Source of the DNA: Allodiplogaster sudhausi
Taxonomy: Eukaryota; Nematoda; Chromadorea; Rhabditida; Diplogasteridae
DNA length: 64,000 bases
NCBI GenBank assembly: GCA_945643635.1
Contig: CALZFC010000021.1
Coordinates: 539,501 to 603,500, forward strand
Reading direction: 5' to 3'
In this document: one piece after another, positions 1-13,400 of the stretch
Layout of the letters: each line of letters opens with the position of its first letter
Position numbering within the stretch: the first letter of the stretch is position 1
Program-made: the position numbers and the translations under genes
The notes under the pieces: generated by a model
The model's input: the letters and a program-made list of their open reading frames with translations, nothing else
The model's database searches: none
Told to the model about the DNA's origin: nothing

Positions 1-619
1 TTTGGCTTCTTGATCTCCGTTTTGTTTGTCGGGATAAAGTCATAGACGCCTTCAAAGTTCGAAAGGATTAGTCTTGCCGAGAAATGTGGATAAGAATGAA
101 CAAAACAACGCGGAGAAGGAAAAGAGATTTAGAGGATCGGAATTAAGCATAATAGAAGTATATACGCATGCAAGGATGAAACGGGAAGTGTTATGGAGAA
201 AAAGAAAACATTTTAGCAAGCGGCACAACCTGGAGCTGTCGCCGAAAAGATGCCATGTCCCGTCCAGCCGTGGAGAAGATATGGAAACTGAAATTCACTA
301 GCTCTAACAGCAGGAACAGTCACTTTAGAAAGAAAAATTAAGAGAAATGATAAGCTCGTTGTGATGTCCGGGATACGAATAGAGACAAAACCTTGCGGCA
401 CTCGCGGACGTTGGCACTGAACACTCGCTCGTCGAACTTCTCTCTCTCCAGCGGCCGCTCCTGTTCACGCGCATCACGAGCTTCCGGAGATTGCACAGGA
501 AGTGCACCAAAGCGATCGCGGCATCTGCACAGCCACTGCTCCTTACATCGTTTCTCTCCTCTTTCTTCAGTCTCTCGGTCTCCTCCTCTCTCTGTCTCTC
601 TTTCTCTCCCTGTCTCTCT

Positions 620-662
<43 letters not shown>

Positions 663-1439
663 CCCCTCTCTTCTACCTCTCTCTTGTCCATTCGCTAATC
701 TCTCTCACTATTTCTCCTTCACTTTATCTCTCACCCGCTCTTTCTCTTTGTCTTTTTCATTCCCAGCATCGTTTTCATTTGCTTTCTCTTCTCTGCCTGG
801 GTGGCTGGAGCCAAACGACTGGACGGACCTAATGAGGTCGTAGACTTGGTTGATGTGTCCCTTGCCCGGGACGACCGATGTGTCCATGTACCACATGGAT
901 TCGTAGTCGCGGAGCACTTCCTTAAACAGACGTGTAAGAATATTTATCATTTGACATTATTTTCTCACGTTCTCTTATTCTTTCCAATTTGTTCTCTGTT
1001 CCCGATATCCAAAAAAATGGCACAAAAGTTGCCACGACAACTAAACCCGTCCATAAAGCAACAACGAAAAGATTACCAGAAATTATAGCATGACAAAGTG
1101 CGTTGCTTGCCTATTCAATAACCTCTTTAAAATCTCTACTGTTCTTTTTTATTATCTTTTCATCGTTGGAAATAACTGAATAGAATCTAGCGGATATGAA
1201 TCATTGAGACTTTCTTTTTGTTTAAGTGTTCACATGATATAATTTTGATCAGAAATAAAGCAAATGATAAAATAATAGGCCACATTCCATGTCCCAAAGT
1301 ACCTGTTTTGCAACCGAGTTTCCGTATTTTGGTGGTAGAAGAAAAGCACTTAATCACACTGATTTCTTTGTTTTACGTTTAACTTTTCCCTCTCCAACTC
1401 TTATTCTTTCCTCTTTTTCTCTCTCACACACATATACAC

Positions 1440-1482
<43 letters not shown>

Positions 1483-1679
1483 TGACCAACCGCAATAATG
1501 AGTGGCTTCCAACGGAACTCTCTGAGTCTCTTGACATGCGGCGGGTAGAGAGAGAAGTCGAAGGCGCGCAGCTCCACGCCGCACACTGTAGAGACTGCCA
1601 CTTGCTGTTCTGGATTCAGGCCGATGTCGAAGATGATCAGCCGCAGCTCGTTGTGACGTTTCTTCAGGTGGAAGATCTG

Positions 1680-1729
<50 letters not shown>

Positions 1730-2593
1730 AGGGAAGGAGAGAAAAACATAGAAAGAGAGAAATTAGTAAATTGGCATTGAGGCAGAACGAAGAACAGAAA
1801 CATAGCATTTGAACAGTTCTACTTGGCACAAAGAAAACAACATTTCAAAGCTCGTAGAGAGTGAGCTCTAACAAAGGTGACAGAGGGGTGTGGGAAGCAA
1901 ATTGACGTGGTTGAAAGGAACTAACGAGGCGCGTGAGCTCATGGAAGTGATTGGAGGACGCGGCCATGGCAACGACTGGAAAATCGAGCATCTCGTAGTC
2001 GATGCCGCGGTCGCGTGAGTCCAGCAAGTCTGAGGCACACAGCAATTTAAGAGTTCTTGTGATGAGAAATGAAACTAATTATGAAAGTATAAAAGCTGGC
2101 GTGCCTAATCGCTCGAGATGCTTGAGGTGCTCGCAGTCAAAGCGGCGGCCGACGACGGCGGAGTCTGCCGGCAGCCGATAGCACATCATCTCGGCATGGC
2201 CATCCGAGCGGCGGCATTCGCATGTCGCATTCAGGGGACGCAGCTTCTCCCCTCCAAGCAACTGCAAGGGGCGGATCCGATTAGTCACAACTAAGCAAGT
2301 ATCCAGCATACGATCCGTGACGCTAGAATATACAACAAAACTAATACATATCATAAACATTGATGTTCTGTGATAGTGATTACAAAATGAATTGATTATC
2401 TTTCGAAAGAAATGTTAACCTCGTGTGCAAATAAGTCACTGTGTGCCTTGACTCTCGGCGGCAGCGGCTCGCGGAGCACGGAGAGAGCAGCGCGGAGGCA
2501 GAGAGCGGCCGACGCGGCGACCAGGAAGAGAAGCACGAGGCGCGCGCGCCCGAGACGAGGAGAGGCAGTCGTCCGCGTGATCACCAGCTTCAT
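1..2593 (-). CDS. DUF1647 family type II membrane protein (3' end outside window)
   Basis: Six exons on the minus strand: 2420-2593, 2105-2261, 1926-2029, 1491-1676, 797-920 and 1-49 (continues left). The start MKLVITRTTASP at 2593 is followed by a basic patch and a hydrophobic segment at about residues 19-34, which suggests a signal anchor with the rest in the secretory lumen. Family landmarks in order: FPVVAMAASSNHFHE (about residues 127-141), LIIFDIGL, FRWKPLIIA at the end of exon 4, WYMDTSV (about 217-223), and VYDFIPTNKTEIKKP in the last visible exon. These match the nematode DUF1647 family, which is thought to be glycosyltransferase-like; no catalytic activity can be shown here. Phases close across all five introns. 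Two of those introns use GC donors (2103-2104 and 795-796). The C-terminal part expected for the family lies outside the window. Family call is confident; function is not. Confidence 0.85.
360..800. repeat. TC-rich low-complexity tract in a DUF1647 intron
   Basis: Dense (TC)n, with a nearly pure run at about 627-660. It lies within the intron between the exons at 797-920 and 1-49. It produces long Ser/Leu frames on the plus strand and Arg/Glu frames on the minus strand that are not credible proteins. Confidence 0.9.
1445..1479. repeat. (CT)n microsatellite
   Basis: About 17 uninterrupted CT dinucleotides, just inside the intron after the DUF1647 exon at 1491-1676. Confidence 0.95.
1684..1726. 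repeat. (GA)n microsatellite acting as polypyrimidine tract
   Basis: A nearly pure GA run on the plus strand reads as (TC)n on the transcribed minus-strand gene. It ends only a few bases before the acceptor at 1677-1678, so it probably serves as that intron's polypyrimidine tract. Confidence 0.85.
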
Positions 2594-5500
2594 CTCGGGT
2601 GAGGCACGCGAGAGAGCCACACTCGAGGCATCCAGACGAGGTGCCTTCCAAGGGCACTTCATCATGGCAGGCAAGGAAAGCGAAAGGGTATGTAGAGCCT
2701 GGCCAAGACAAGGCAGAATAGTGGGCTAAGAAGAATTGTGGGAAGAGAGAGAAAGAGAGAGGAGAGAGGCGGGGGAAGAGAGAGAGAAAGGTGAAAGAGG
2801 CAGAGAAAGAGAGAGAGGGAGACAGAGAGAGATGAATGAATACATACTCTCTCGAACACGGCGCTTTCTCTCGGCCTCAAAACGACGACTGCCGAAGAAG
2901 AAGAAAAAAAAGCATTCAAAAAGACAGTGAAACGACGTCTTGCCTTCCATGAATGCGAAAAAAAGATAATCGCTTTGAATGGAACGATACAATTACATGT
3001 TAGAATTGAGTGAAGAATAATGGTGATTTTTTTTTCTTCTCTTGTCACGCCACTTTCATCTCGAGGGAATTTAGTAAACAACAAATCTTAAAAAGATATC
3101 CAACACGTGACAGAGTAGCGAGTTCTGTTTTTCTTTCTTCGCGCGTACTCTTGCGCGCACTATTTTTTAGGAGCTTCGTCCAGTCTGACTAATCTTATAG
3201 CAAAGGGATGAGCCATTGAAATGAAGACATTGAATGAGCACGAAAATAGTATGAAGATGATTGGCAGAGAAAATGAAGGAGAAATGCAGTGAGAAAAGAG
3301 GGTGAGGAAAAAAAACAGATAGAAAAAGGAGAGATGATACAGAGAGGAACTCAAGAGTAAGATAAAGATTGAGAGATTGAGAGAGTCAGTAAGAACTGGA
3401 GAGACAGAGAGAAAAGCAGCTGAGAGTACATCTATGATTCAAATCTTCTTTTCCGTGCCTGGAAGAAATACAACAAAAAAGAGAAGTCATCAGCAGGGAA
3501 GCCGATTTTCACGTCACGAGGCATTTCTTCTCTTTATTCCGAAATGACCTTTGGAGAATGAAATTAGACTCATTGCACTTCACAATTGGTGGCAGGTGGA
3601 CGGGCATAAGGGAGAGACAGAGAGATCAAGTGTGAAGCAGAGAAAGAGAGAGAAGTAGAAGATCGTGCGTTGGGAAAAGAGAAAGTGATAAAGGGATGAA
3701 CGGGAGCACAGAGTGAAAACTGCAGATTGTCCAGAAGTAGATTCGCCGACCGGTGATTGATAAACGTCTCGAGATTGGCCAGCATTGTGAAGACACGAAG
3801 AAGAAGAAGCACATAAAGCAGAAGATGCAAAGCGCCGCGACTACCCATAGGATTATAGAATGAGATGTATGGGATATTGGAAGAGAGTGAAGAGAGAGAT
3901 AGAGTGAAAGAGAGAGGGAGAGAGCGATTGAGTAAATGAGAGAGAGAGAGAGCAATTGTGAGAGAGACACAGAGGGCACTTTGAGCGCCAGGAGTTACAC
4001 TCAAAACGGCCGATTGCATAGACAGGCGCGCACGCCCTGAGGTCGGGCAGAGATTCAGTGGATGGCTGCAACATTCACATATCGGGAGAAGGGAATGTTC
4101 CCTGCAACACTTTTGACCCCTCCCCCCATCTCTACAACAACGGCCCCCTCTTCGTGCCATCCCAACACTTTCGGCACTCTTGTTCTCCTCTTCCCTGATC
4201 TCCTATACCAAGTTGAAGCTTGCTCGAACTATTCGAAAGCAAAAACAAGAACAAAAATTTAAGTATTGAAATGATCAGTGGAATAGCAAAACAAGAAAAG
4301 TATGGCAGCGTAGGACATAGGTGTGTATAGAGGAGACGAGAAGGGAAATTCGTGGCGGCAGATAGAAAATTTGTTATTGTGCCCATCGAGCGGGCGGCTT
4401 CACGCTGACAATTTTCTACCAAAAATGGATGGGCTACTGCAGCGCCATACGGGGGCGGAGTAGGAATGATAATAATGATATTGGCGGCAGTGATAATTCA
4501 AACGCTGATCGACATACGTAAGTGAATTATAGGGCGCAGCAATGGTGATAAAAAGAGAAAGCCTCTTTTGAGGAAATTCAATGACGTCTCCTATGCAGAG
4601 CAAGCGCTCCTGTGAACAGACGAAGACAGAGACCGAACTTCCTTGTTCTTCTTCTTACTTTCTCGCTTCTCTTCGGGGTCCTCTTTCTTCCTTCTCTCAG
4701 ACATACCGCCTTTTGCCCACCGCTACATTCTGCGAAATTAGCTTAGCATGGAGTTGGCCCCGCTCAGAGTGGAGTAAGTGAGAGTGTACGAGGTAGGGAG
4801 AGAGAAAGAGAGATTGTAAGAGAGAGAGAGAGTGAGGAAATATGAGAGAGTGGATAGAGAATGAGCGAGGAGGCAGAAAGTGAACGAGCGAACAAGAAAG
4901 AGGGCCACCGTCTTCATGCCCACGGCTCTAATGGCTTCTTCTTCCTTTTCGAATAGTCTCTTCCTCGTTCTTCCTACGTTTCCACTGACAGTTTATTCTT
5001 TTTGCAGCGTTCAGCACACCTCCAATATTCGGTCGGCAATACTCGGCCAGACGAATAAACAATGAATGACCAATGGCCTATTGCTTCAGGATCTGTTAAG
5101 GGGAGACCTGGTGAGATTACTCTGCGACACAATTAGACCTCTAAACAGTCCACTCTCATTTGCCTTCCCCAAATCTCGACGCCGAAACATGTGTTGTGGC
5201 CAATTACAGAGGAGGAACGGCCGTGGTCTTCTCTCTCTCTTTCTCTTTCTCTCTCTCTGTCTTTCTCGCAATCTCCATCACTCTGTTTCTCTGTCTCTGT
5301 CTCTCACTCCTGCCCTCTCTATCCCTGTCTTGTTATGCAAATGGAAGAAGACCTGCTACGGCTGGATGCATGTGTGGTCCATAATTAGCCCGTCAAACCA
5401 ACTCTCCTCCGCACCGCCCACTTCACTTTACGCGGAAGCTGTACCGAAGAGTTGACACGCACATGCAAACAAATGTGCTTACCCTGGGAAAAAAATAGCA

Positions 5501-5605
5501 AAAATTTTTATTTTAAAACAAAAGACTTGGAAAATGAAGATGATACCCAAAAAAGTACTTCGATCACTCTCTATCTTTCTCTGTTTCTGTCTCCCACTCT
5601 CTTTC

Positions 5606-5610
5606 CCTCC

Positions 5611-5670
<60 letters not shown>

Positions 5671-5691
5671 GGTTTCGCTATCTCGGTGTCG

Positions 5692-5731
<40 letters not shown>

Positions 5732-5732
5732 T
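5606..5732. repeat. (TC)n microsatellite, two blocks
   Basis: Two nearly pure TC blocks, at about 5606-5670 and 5695-5730, separated by a short non-repetitive sequence. Confidence 0.9.
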
Positions 5733-6779
5733 CTCGGTTTCGCTTCCGTTTCGAACATGTGGGTCTTCCACAAGCAAGATATGAATGTATGTCGCATTTG
5801 ATAACCAATGTGAAAACAGCAACCATCTTGTATCAGATTTCTTCTAGGGAAGGCAGATGCAGGAACCCTCGCTGCCCTTTTATAACTAATTACTGTTGCA
5901 CGCTCGACTGTTAGTGTTTTGCAGTTACAGTGGAATCGGAATAAACAGTGAGAAGATTAAGATTGAGAGGAAGCGAGAAAAGAAAGAGAAGAAATGATAG
6001 AAATGCGATAAAGGGGAGATAGTTAAAGAGACGGAGATGTGGAGACGTATAGTGAGAGAGTTGGTGGAAGATGTAGAGGGGGTGCTACTGATTTGATATG
6101 ACACTTCGAATATTTTGTTCAAGTGATGGTGATCACAATTTGTTCTGCGTCACTCTCAATCCTTCACATTATTTTGAACAAGCCTTTTCTGGTTTATTGG
6201 TTTTATTTCTTTAATCTTTTCGTTATTCAAATTATGAGACATGTGCTTATGGTTAGATAAATGCTAGTATTTAATTTAGCAGTAAAATTTTTGTCATTGG
6301 CAGCGACAATATCGCGAACCGAAGAACTTTAATTTACCGCCTAGCTGAGTATCACGGTGGCCATGACACCAGAGAATACGCAGCGAAAATCAGGTGGTCG
6401 CTCGGCCGCGCCCTGCTTGTCTGACTGCGACGGCTACGAACGCGAGCTTATGTCATGTGAAGAATTTCAGTTGTTCTCTTTCTTTCTTTCCCTCTTTTCC
6501 TTCTGTTGCTCTTGCTTTTCTCTATTCCTTCCGCTCTGGTATTCTATTTCCCCAGTTTCGTTGTCAAGCGCTCCATCATACACATTTCTCTCTAATTTCT
6601 TTGTTTCTTGGCCATTTCTCCCTCTCTCGTGCTCGCTTTAAACTCTCGTCGCCGCTTCTTCATGTGACTTATTAGCGTAGTCCCCATGTGCGTTTTGACA
6701 TGCTTCTTCTGGTTGACTTTTGCCTTCTAGTCGTGTTGGTCGTGCTCATCATCGCCAGACTACTTACCCCAGTCTTCAT

Positions 6780-6876
6780 TTCTCTCTCTCTCTCTCTCTC
6801 GCGTGCTCTCTCTCTCTCTCTCTCGCGCGCGCTCTCTCTCTCTCTCCCTCTCTCTCTCTCTCTCTATTTGTCTCTC
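6780..6876. repeat. (TC)n tract with GCGC interruptions
   Basis: TC repeat broken twice by short CGCG/CGCGCG inserts, giving a higher-order pattern. Confidence 0.85.
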
Positions 6877-7884
6877 ACATGACCTCCATGTTCATCTTCG
6901 TTTTTCTCGATACCGCCATTCCGCTCCGCTTTTCTCGCGCCTACTTTGTTACAAGTTCTACAAGGCAACCACGTAGCCATTACAGTCAGTCACCTGATAC
7001 CTTCCATGACGCGTTTTAAAGTCTAATTTACAATTAGAATAGTTTCGACGGGGCTGGGCTTTGTCGAATAATTTGGTGTGTTATTTAAATGCGATAAATG
7101 CGAAATGGCACAATAACACGAAATGTAATATTCTCGGCCACATCTTTTTTCTTCTTTTCGCTCCATTCACTTCTCCAGTTCTTATTCGTTCTGCTTGAAG
7201 TAGATGTTGTTTGTAGTCGGGTGATATTGACCAGCGATGACCCCTCGCCCCTTTCATCAATCAGCTGTTCGACCCACTCCAACAGCTGCTCTCTCGCTCT
7301 CTCCTTTTCACGCACCTCGGCCGCACAGTCTGACTACTCCCTCACATTTACTTTATTCAAATTTTAATGATTATTATTCCGTTTGTGTTCTTTTCGTTTC
7401 ACGACCCCCGTTCTCTTCTCACCTTTTTTCTTGCTCACATGGTTGCGTGAGTGCTTGCTGGTATGTCTATCGATTAGGTGATGACAATGGCCGTTCAGTA
7501 TCTCGCGCTCTTCGCTCTCGTCTCGCACAATGTTGCTATTCTCCACTTTATCGCGTTTTCGCCACTGCCGCTAAGCGTACGAGTGACTGTCTCAGTGTCT
7601 ACTCCATGATAGTAATCTCTTTGTTATTGAGAAGAGCGGACCCAGCGACGCGAGCCAGTTGCAGCGCCGCCGCCGACACTTGGCGCCCTCCGATTCTTAC
7701 TCTCTGAGGTTCCGAGAATACCACTTATTTAGGGTATGTTCTCTTTTTCTATTCTCTGGACATTTTCCTTCATTCAACTGCTCACTTTGGATTGACTATA
7801 TTTCTTCTTTTTTTTCTGTTTCTTTCTTTGCTTGGAAAAGAAGCTAATATACAATTAATTTTCCACAATGTTGTTAGTATTTCT

Positions 7885-7886
7885 AG
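7885..7886 (+). promoter_or_regulatory. Probable trans-splice (or 5' UTR) acceptor of atg-2
   Basis: TATTTCTAG ends at 7886, 20 bases before the chosen ATG. The context matches nematode splice acceptors and no upstream coding exon was found, so this is most simply a spliced-leader acceptor. It also supports the ATG at 7907 rather than the in-frame ATG at 7868. Confidence 0.5.
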
Positions 7887-7906
7887 TGAAATGCGCTTTA
7901 GAATAC

Positions 7907-10146
7907 ATGACGAACTTCTTCGGCTGCTCGATCAGCGAGAAGCTGCACAGCCGATGGTGTCGCTTCATCATCCACCGATACCTCGGCCATCTCCTCGACA
8001 AGAATCTCCAGCTCGAACAGCTTTCCGTCGACCTCTTGAAGGGCCATGTCGAGGTCGACCAGGTCATGCTCAATGCGCAGGTCAGCTTCTTTCTGTTCTG
8101 CACAACCAACATAATTTCTTTGTTGTACTTTGGGCACAATTGCAACTACAGTTGTTCATTTCGAAGAGGAAGCTTTATATTTTCAACCTTTTTCTCACAC
8201 TTAGATCAGTAGCTATAAATGGTTATTTGTAGTATGTAAACGAGCTGCTGTCGTCGATGAATGTTCCGCTGAAGTTGGTGGATGGCTTCATCGGCAACAT
8301 ACGCATCCAGATTCCATGGAAGGAGATGATGGCAGATGCCAGCCAAGTCAGCATCCTCTTTTCTTTTGCTTTCACTCTTTTATTCTATTCTCACCATCAG
8401 TGCTAATATTGGCTGCAATAAAAAATACTGGATTTTCTGAAAGATTAAGAAGTGAGTAGGTATTTAAGTGCTGATTTCTTATGTAAATAATAGACATTTT
8501 GAATACATATATATTTATTTCCAATTTTATCCTTACCACCGTTTTCCTCTAGGTCGATCTCCAAGATGTACAGCTCACCTTCCGCACCCAGGAAGGCTTC
8601 AAGCTTGATGACAAGGAGCTTGGTTCGTGTGCTCATCCTTCCGTGCAATTGCCTTGTCTGTGTATTGCAAACTCTTTTGTTATTCTACTCATCCTTGTAG
8701 TGTCTTCCATGATTGGCAGCGTCGTGGAGTCTTTGGTTTCCTCGATGGACCTCGCGCAGTCCTTCTATAAGGAGGAAGAAAGGGACGGTGGCGTCTCGCT
8801 AGAAGAGAATCCCGATTCGGTCCACGCCTTTGCTAAAGTTGGTTGCTTGACTTACTACAGTACCCTTGAATGCCTACCGTAACCCATTGAAATGAAGGTG
8901 ATCGACGCGATCGTCTCTCGTTTCTGCTGCAAGATCGAGCAGCTGATTCTGCGGATAGAAAGCGACGCGTCTCCGGCGCCTTCCGACATGTGCACGGCAC
9001 TCGAGTTGCATCTCAACACGTCAGGATTATTCATTCATTTCATCTTTCTTTACATTTTTTTCTTGCATCATTATTGATCACTAAATGGAGTTTTAATACT
9101 GTTTGTAAAGGAAGAAATAATAAAATAATAGTATACATTCAAATGTCACACCATTATTATTGTTGAAGAAATGATTACGATAATAAGTGATGGTTGCTAC
9201 TGCAGAGTGGAGTTCATGGACGAGCAAATGAGAGCGTGTCGCCAAGAGGGAAAGAATGCGGAGACAATCACGGCACAACCTCATGGAAATGCATCCGTCA
9301 AGAACCTCAACAAGTACCTCACTCTCACCGGTCAGTTCCATGAAAGAGTCCAGTTGGGCGGTGCATTCTTGAATGGAAAAAGCTCAGCCTAGCAAGGCGC
9401 CATTTATTTATTTGTACATCATAAATAGATGTGACAATCTATACCATAATTGTAAGTGAATTATCATTACTCAGGAGTGTCCCTCTTCACGGACACTTTT
9501 TCGAAGACGGAGCAAGCGGGCGTCTTCAACGATAGTTTATCGCCCGTCACGAGCATGTATCTCAGGAGGGAGCACAAGAAGGTGGCTACTTTGCATCCTT
9601 TTGCTTTACGAAATGGTTAATCACTCTTATGCTTCCAAGAGTTTTTTTTAAAATTATTTTTCCCTGTTATATTGCGTATTTCGAGCGCGATTTAATTAAG
9701 GCGTTGTTTTTGTGTGATGGATGTTCTGAATAGAGCCATTTGCATATTGCATGAATTGCAGAGCCTGCAGAAAGCGGGCTCTCCGCATGCCTCGATGTAC
9801 ATGTCGGCCCTTCCCGTGACCGAGTCCATGACGAGCATCTACAAGTCGTGCTACTCCATCACGCAAGAGTCGCCCTTCTCGCTGTCTGCCCAGCCGACGC
9901 CGTCTCTGCTCTCTCCGAATGACCCCTTGTTCAAGCCAATGCGGCGCGATAACATGTACGACCGACCAGGAATACTTTCCTTTTATAAAGTGCAATAAAT
10001 TTAGCTGCAAAAAATTAAGCTTCACTTGCTTCAGGATATTCTCGAATCCGGTCAAGTTTGCCGAGTTGGCCGGACAAACTCGTATTATTCTGCGAATCTG
10101 CAATACGGATGTTGCTACTGCCATGCGAGAGCCACAGGATAGCAGG
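7907..10146 (+). CDS. atg-2: atg-2 exons 1-9 (Chorein_N and N-terminal rod)
   Basis: Exons: 7907-8080, 8233-8346, 8553-8622, 8701-8837, 8898-9019, 9206-9330, 9475-9581, 9762-9955, 10035-10146. Exons 1-3 encode the Chorein_N start: YLGHLLDKNLQ, then LKLVDGFIGNIRIQIPWKEM, then VDLQDVQLTFR. This is the lipid-entry end that contacts the ER. For exon 4, the acceptor at 8699-8700 keeps the frame and gives the family-like SSMIGSVVESLVSSMDLAQS. The exon 8 donor (AT|GTACGA) is poor but keeps phase with exon 9, which carries the conserved FSNPVKFAELAGQTR. Confidence 0.9.
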
Positions 10147-11062
10147 GTCAGGGTTGACTATTCGGCAGGGGTGGCCGGGGGCCGAAAATATCCGGCCCCG
10201 GCCCCCGAGGTCGGCCCCGGCCCCGGCCCCCGAGGTCGGCCCCGGCCCCCATGGTCGGCCCCGGCCCCCATGGTCGGCCCCGAAGGAGGCCCCGACCCCA
10301 AAGCTAAAAAAATTTCGCGTCGGGGGAAAAATCCATTAAAAATTTAGAAAATGCGTATGTGCAATACATATGTAACGCATACTGAATAAATAGTTTCACA
10401 TTTCATCATAAATTTTCTCATAATTTGTTCACCTGGGGGTGAACTTCATTTAGTTATCCACAGCCCCCAGGGGGCCCCCGAGGTCGGCCCGGCCCCCGGG
10501 GCCGGGGCCGGCCACCCCTGCTATTCGGATATATTTTTTCTCGAGTTTGAGTTGTACCTTACAATTAGTAGTTATTCTTATTCGCGTATGACAATTCGCA
10601 CTTGCTCAGGTCGAATTCGACCTGTATATTGATGCGCTGAACGCGCTGGTGACGCCGTCCCAGCTGCACACAATCCAGTCGCTGGCCGGCTCGCTCTTCG
10701 CCGCGGACGCGGGCTCCCGCCGCCGCCAGGACACTGGCCAGCCAATGGCCGGCGGTGACTTTGATGTGGTGCAGCAACAACTCGATGACATCACCTACGA
10801 TGCAGAGCTGCCGGCTGCGGGCAACGCTATCGGCAGAACTGGTTCGAATTTCTGCTCTTGCGTCCTTATAGAAGGTTGCTTCTCTCTTAGGAAACTGGCG
10901 CGGTGTCGAGGACTTTAGGGGATTCGCATCGATAAGTCTGAACGGCGACACCAAGCAGTCCAAGCTTGCACATGATTTGGCGTCTCGCAACTCTATCTCC
11001 GACTCACCCAGTTCGTTTACCTTGCATCCTTGTTATTATGTTTCTTCGTCTCCCTCCCTCTC

Positions 11063-11106
<44 letters not shown>

Positions 11107-13353
11107 TTATCTCTCTCTTCTCTTTCTTTCTCAATTAAAATGCATTTCCCAGAGTCGGGCCCATCTGGGAAGCGCGAGACGGCGATGATCCGCGCCAACA
11201 TCGGCACAGGCCTGATCTACGTGACCCACGACGATCCGCTTAACACTGAGAATGTCTCGCGCCTTGAACGGGGCGCGTTCGACGCAATCGAGCAGATGCA
11301 TGCCAATTCGAAGAGGCCAGCTTTTCTTCTCTCTCAACTAGTCCAGTGCTGTAGTAAAGAAGACCAGACCTGTTTCAGCGCTAAAGTCATCTCAATCACT
11401 GTAACTAACGTAGAATACTGGTAATCATTCTAACAAAGTGTGTCTTTAGGTTCTTCGAGAAGGCATCTTCTCTCAAGTTCTACGCGACAACGCAGCTTGA
11501 TTCGTTGCAGCGTGCGGCTAGTGAATTGTATCAAAGGGATCATCTCAGGTTTGTAGATTCAAATGTGTCATGTAGCTTAAATTTCTGTCAAGTGTTCCCT
11601 TAGTTGATTATATTGTTTCGATGCTTTCTTCAGACTCCTCGCATCGGGCATCTCTGCCCAGTACACAGTGGAGACGAATGCACGTGGCAACCAGCGCCTC
11701 TTCACCAAGCTTACCATGACCAACTGCGACGTCAGCGAGTGCCTCCAACCGGAATCCGTTAAGGTTGGTAACATTAATGATTTGAAGTTCCCATTATGTT
11801 TCCACAACTGCTTTTCTACTAATTTTTCATTATTTTACTGTTACATGGTATGGAATTAGCTGCCTTAATTGTAAAGTGCTTCTTTATTGGTAATATCCCT
11901 GAATTTCTTGTAGGGCGGCACCAAGTTGCTGCGCATTCCGCTGCTTGAATTCGAGAGGGACGACGGTGAGGCGGACGCGCAGCTCACGATTACTGTCAGG
12001 GTCGAAGAGCGCAAGGTGAGGGAATTGTGTAGAAATTAAAAAAAAAATCATATGAAGAAATTAAGCTGAACACAAAGGAATTAAGACATTTTAATTGTAT
12101 TAATATTGTATATAATTTTTTAAAATGTAACCAATATTCAGTCGACGACGACAGTGCATCTGAGTCGGTGTCGGAGCGAGCTGGACATGTCGATGATCGA
12201 CAGGATCGCCGAGCTGCTCGCGACTCGCCCCTTCTACCTTGCGAGCGGCAGCCGAGTCGCCGCGACGGGCAGTGGCGCCTCCCTCGCGCCCTCTCACACA
12301 ACCCTCCCTCCTCTCAACGAGGACCTCTTCTCCGATGTCACTCCGGCCAAGGAAGCCTCCGTCAGCACTGTTGAGATCAACTGCGCTGATTGGATTGTTG
12401 ACATTAGGCGAGTTCCTGCTGCCTGCTCTAGACTACTTTGAAGTGATGCAATATTGACACGAAGTTAATTCAGGATTCCCATAGTGGATCTGCGCGGCGA
12501 AGGGGACTGCGACCGATCGGAGCGGCTGCCGCATAGCGTGCGGAACGTGCACGACGAGGTTGTCCGTCTCCACTTGGCTGGCGGCCAACTCTGCATGCCC
12601 GCGCAGGCGGCCAACGGGCCCAAAATCATCGAGCTCACCTGCACGAGGGTTGTTGGTCAGAATATTTTTAACCCCTTTTACAACATTTTAATTTCTGCTT
12701 CATTTAGGTTCATTTACCGGCGACTTGGAGAAGCTGCAGTGCGCAGCTGATGAGACAAACTTCCTGTACATGGGTGGATCACAGCTCAAGCCTGTTCGGT
12801 GTGTTTGCAAGAGAAACTTGAAATGCCATGACGGAAAATGAGCGAGTTGGAGAGAGGAGAATATAACTTTCAATAGAACTTTCATTGCAGCTTCAAGTTC
12901 GAATACGACGGTCGCAACAAGAGCTTGCGGACGAGCGCGACGAAACTGCTCCCTTCCGGCATGGACGACATGGCCAAGTCGTTCTCTGCTGAGTACACGC
13001 GACGCGTGCCGCGACGCGACGGCCCCTTCTCGCAGACGCACCAGGCATTCACGCAGAGCAACACCAAGGAGAGCGGCAATGAAACGGTGCGGGCTTGTTC
13101 TCTACCTTTACAGCTTGTGCTAAACATTATTGACTTTTGCTCACCTTTGAGTACTCCTGAAATGAATAACATCTAGCTGACTGGAGAGTTTTTCAGATTG
13201 TGAAAGCTGGCAGCCGTGCCGAGATGGAATCCTTTGCCTTCGAATGCATGGAACATTCTGACCGCATGCTTCAGCTCGACTCTCCTGTCATGCGACTCCT
13301 CCTGCCGAATCATCATTTCCTCGAGCTACTCTACAATCGACTAGTCGGTTGCA

Positions 13354-13400
<47 letters not shown>

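Larger units (their letters stand above)
2594..7884. other. Divergent intergenic region between DUF1647 gene and atg-2
   Basis: No exon supported on either strand. It holds GA-rich tracts at about 2742-2836 and 3870-3960, TC-rich tracts at about 5230-5330 and 5570-5732, and interrupted TC/CGCG tracts at about 6780-6876. Both flanking genes read outward, so both promoters must lie here; no clear core promoter was seen. Confidence 0.7.

Noticed and set aside
385..545. Minus-strand stretch with GC-rich third positions, considered as the next DUF1647 exon
   Set aside because: No frame matches the family. The sequence at 49-1 (VYDFIPTNKTEIKKP) joins the exon at 797-920 in phase and is family-like, so 385-545 is intronic.
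491..832. Long Ser/Leu-rich plus-strand frames (and similar ones near 2662-3084, 26337-26849, 32854-33576 and 33973-34857)
   Set aside because: They are translations of TC or GA repeats, open in several frames at once, with no start context or domain.
1027..1040. X-box-like GTTGCCACGACAAC in a DUF1647 intron
   Set aside because: A single site with a non-consensus centre; kept only as a reminder of the background rate.
7868..7906. Upstream in-frame ATG of atg-2 (MLLVFLVKC...)
   Set aside because: It lies before the acceptor-like site at 7885-7886, and the Chorein domain starts naturally at MTNFFG (7907).
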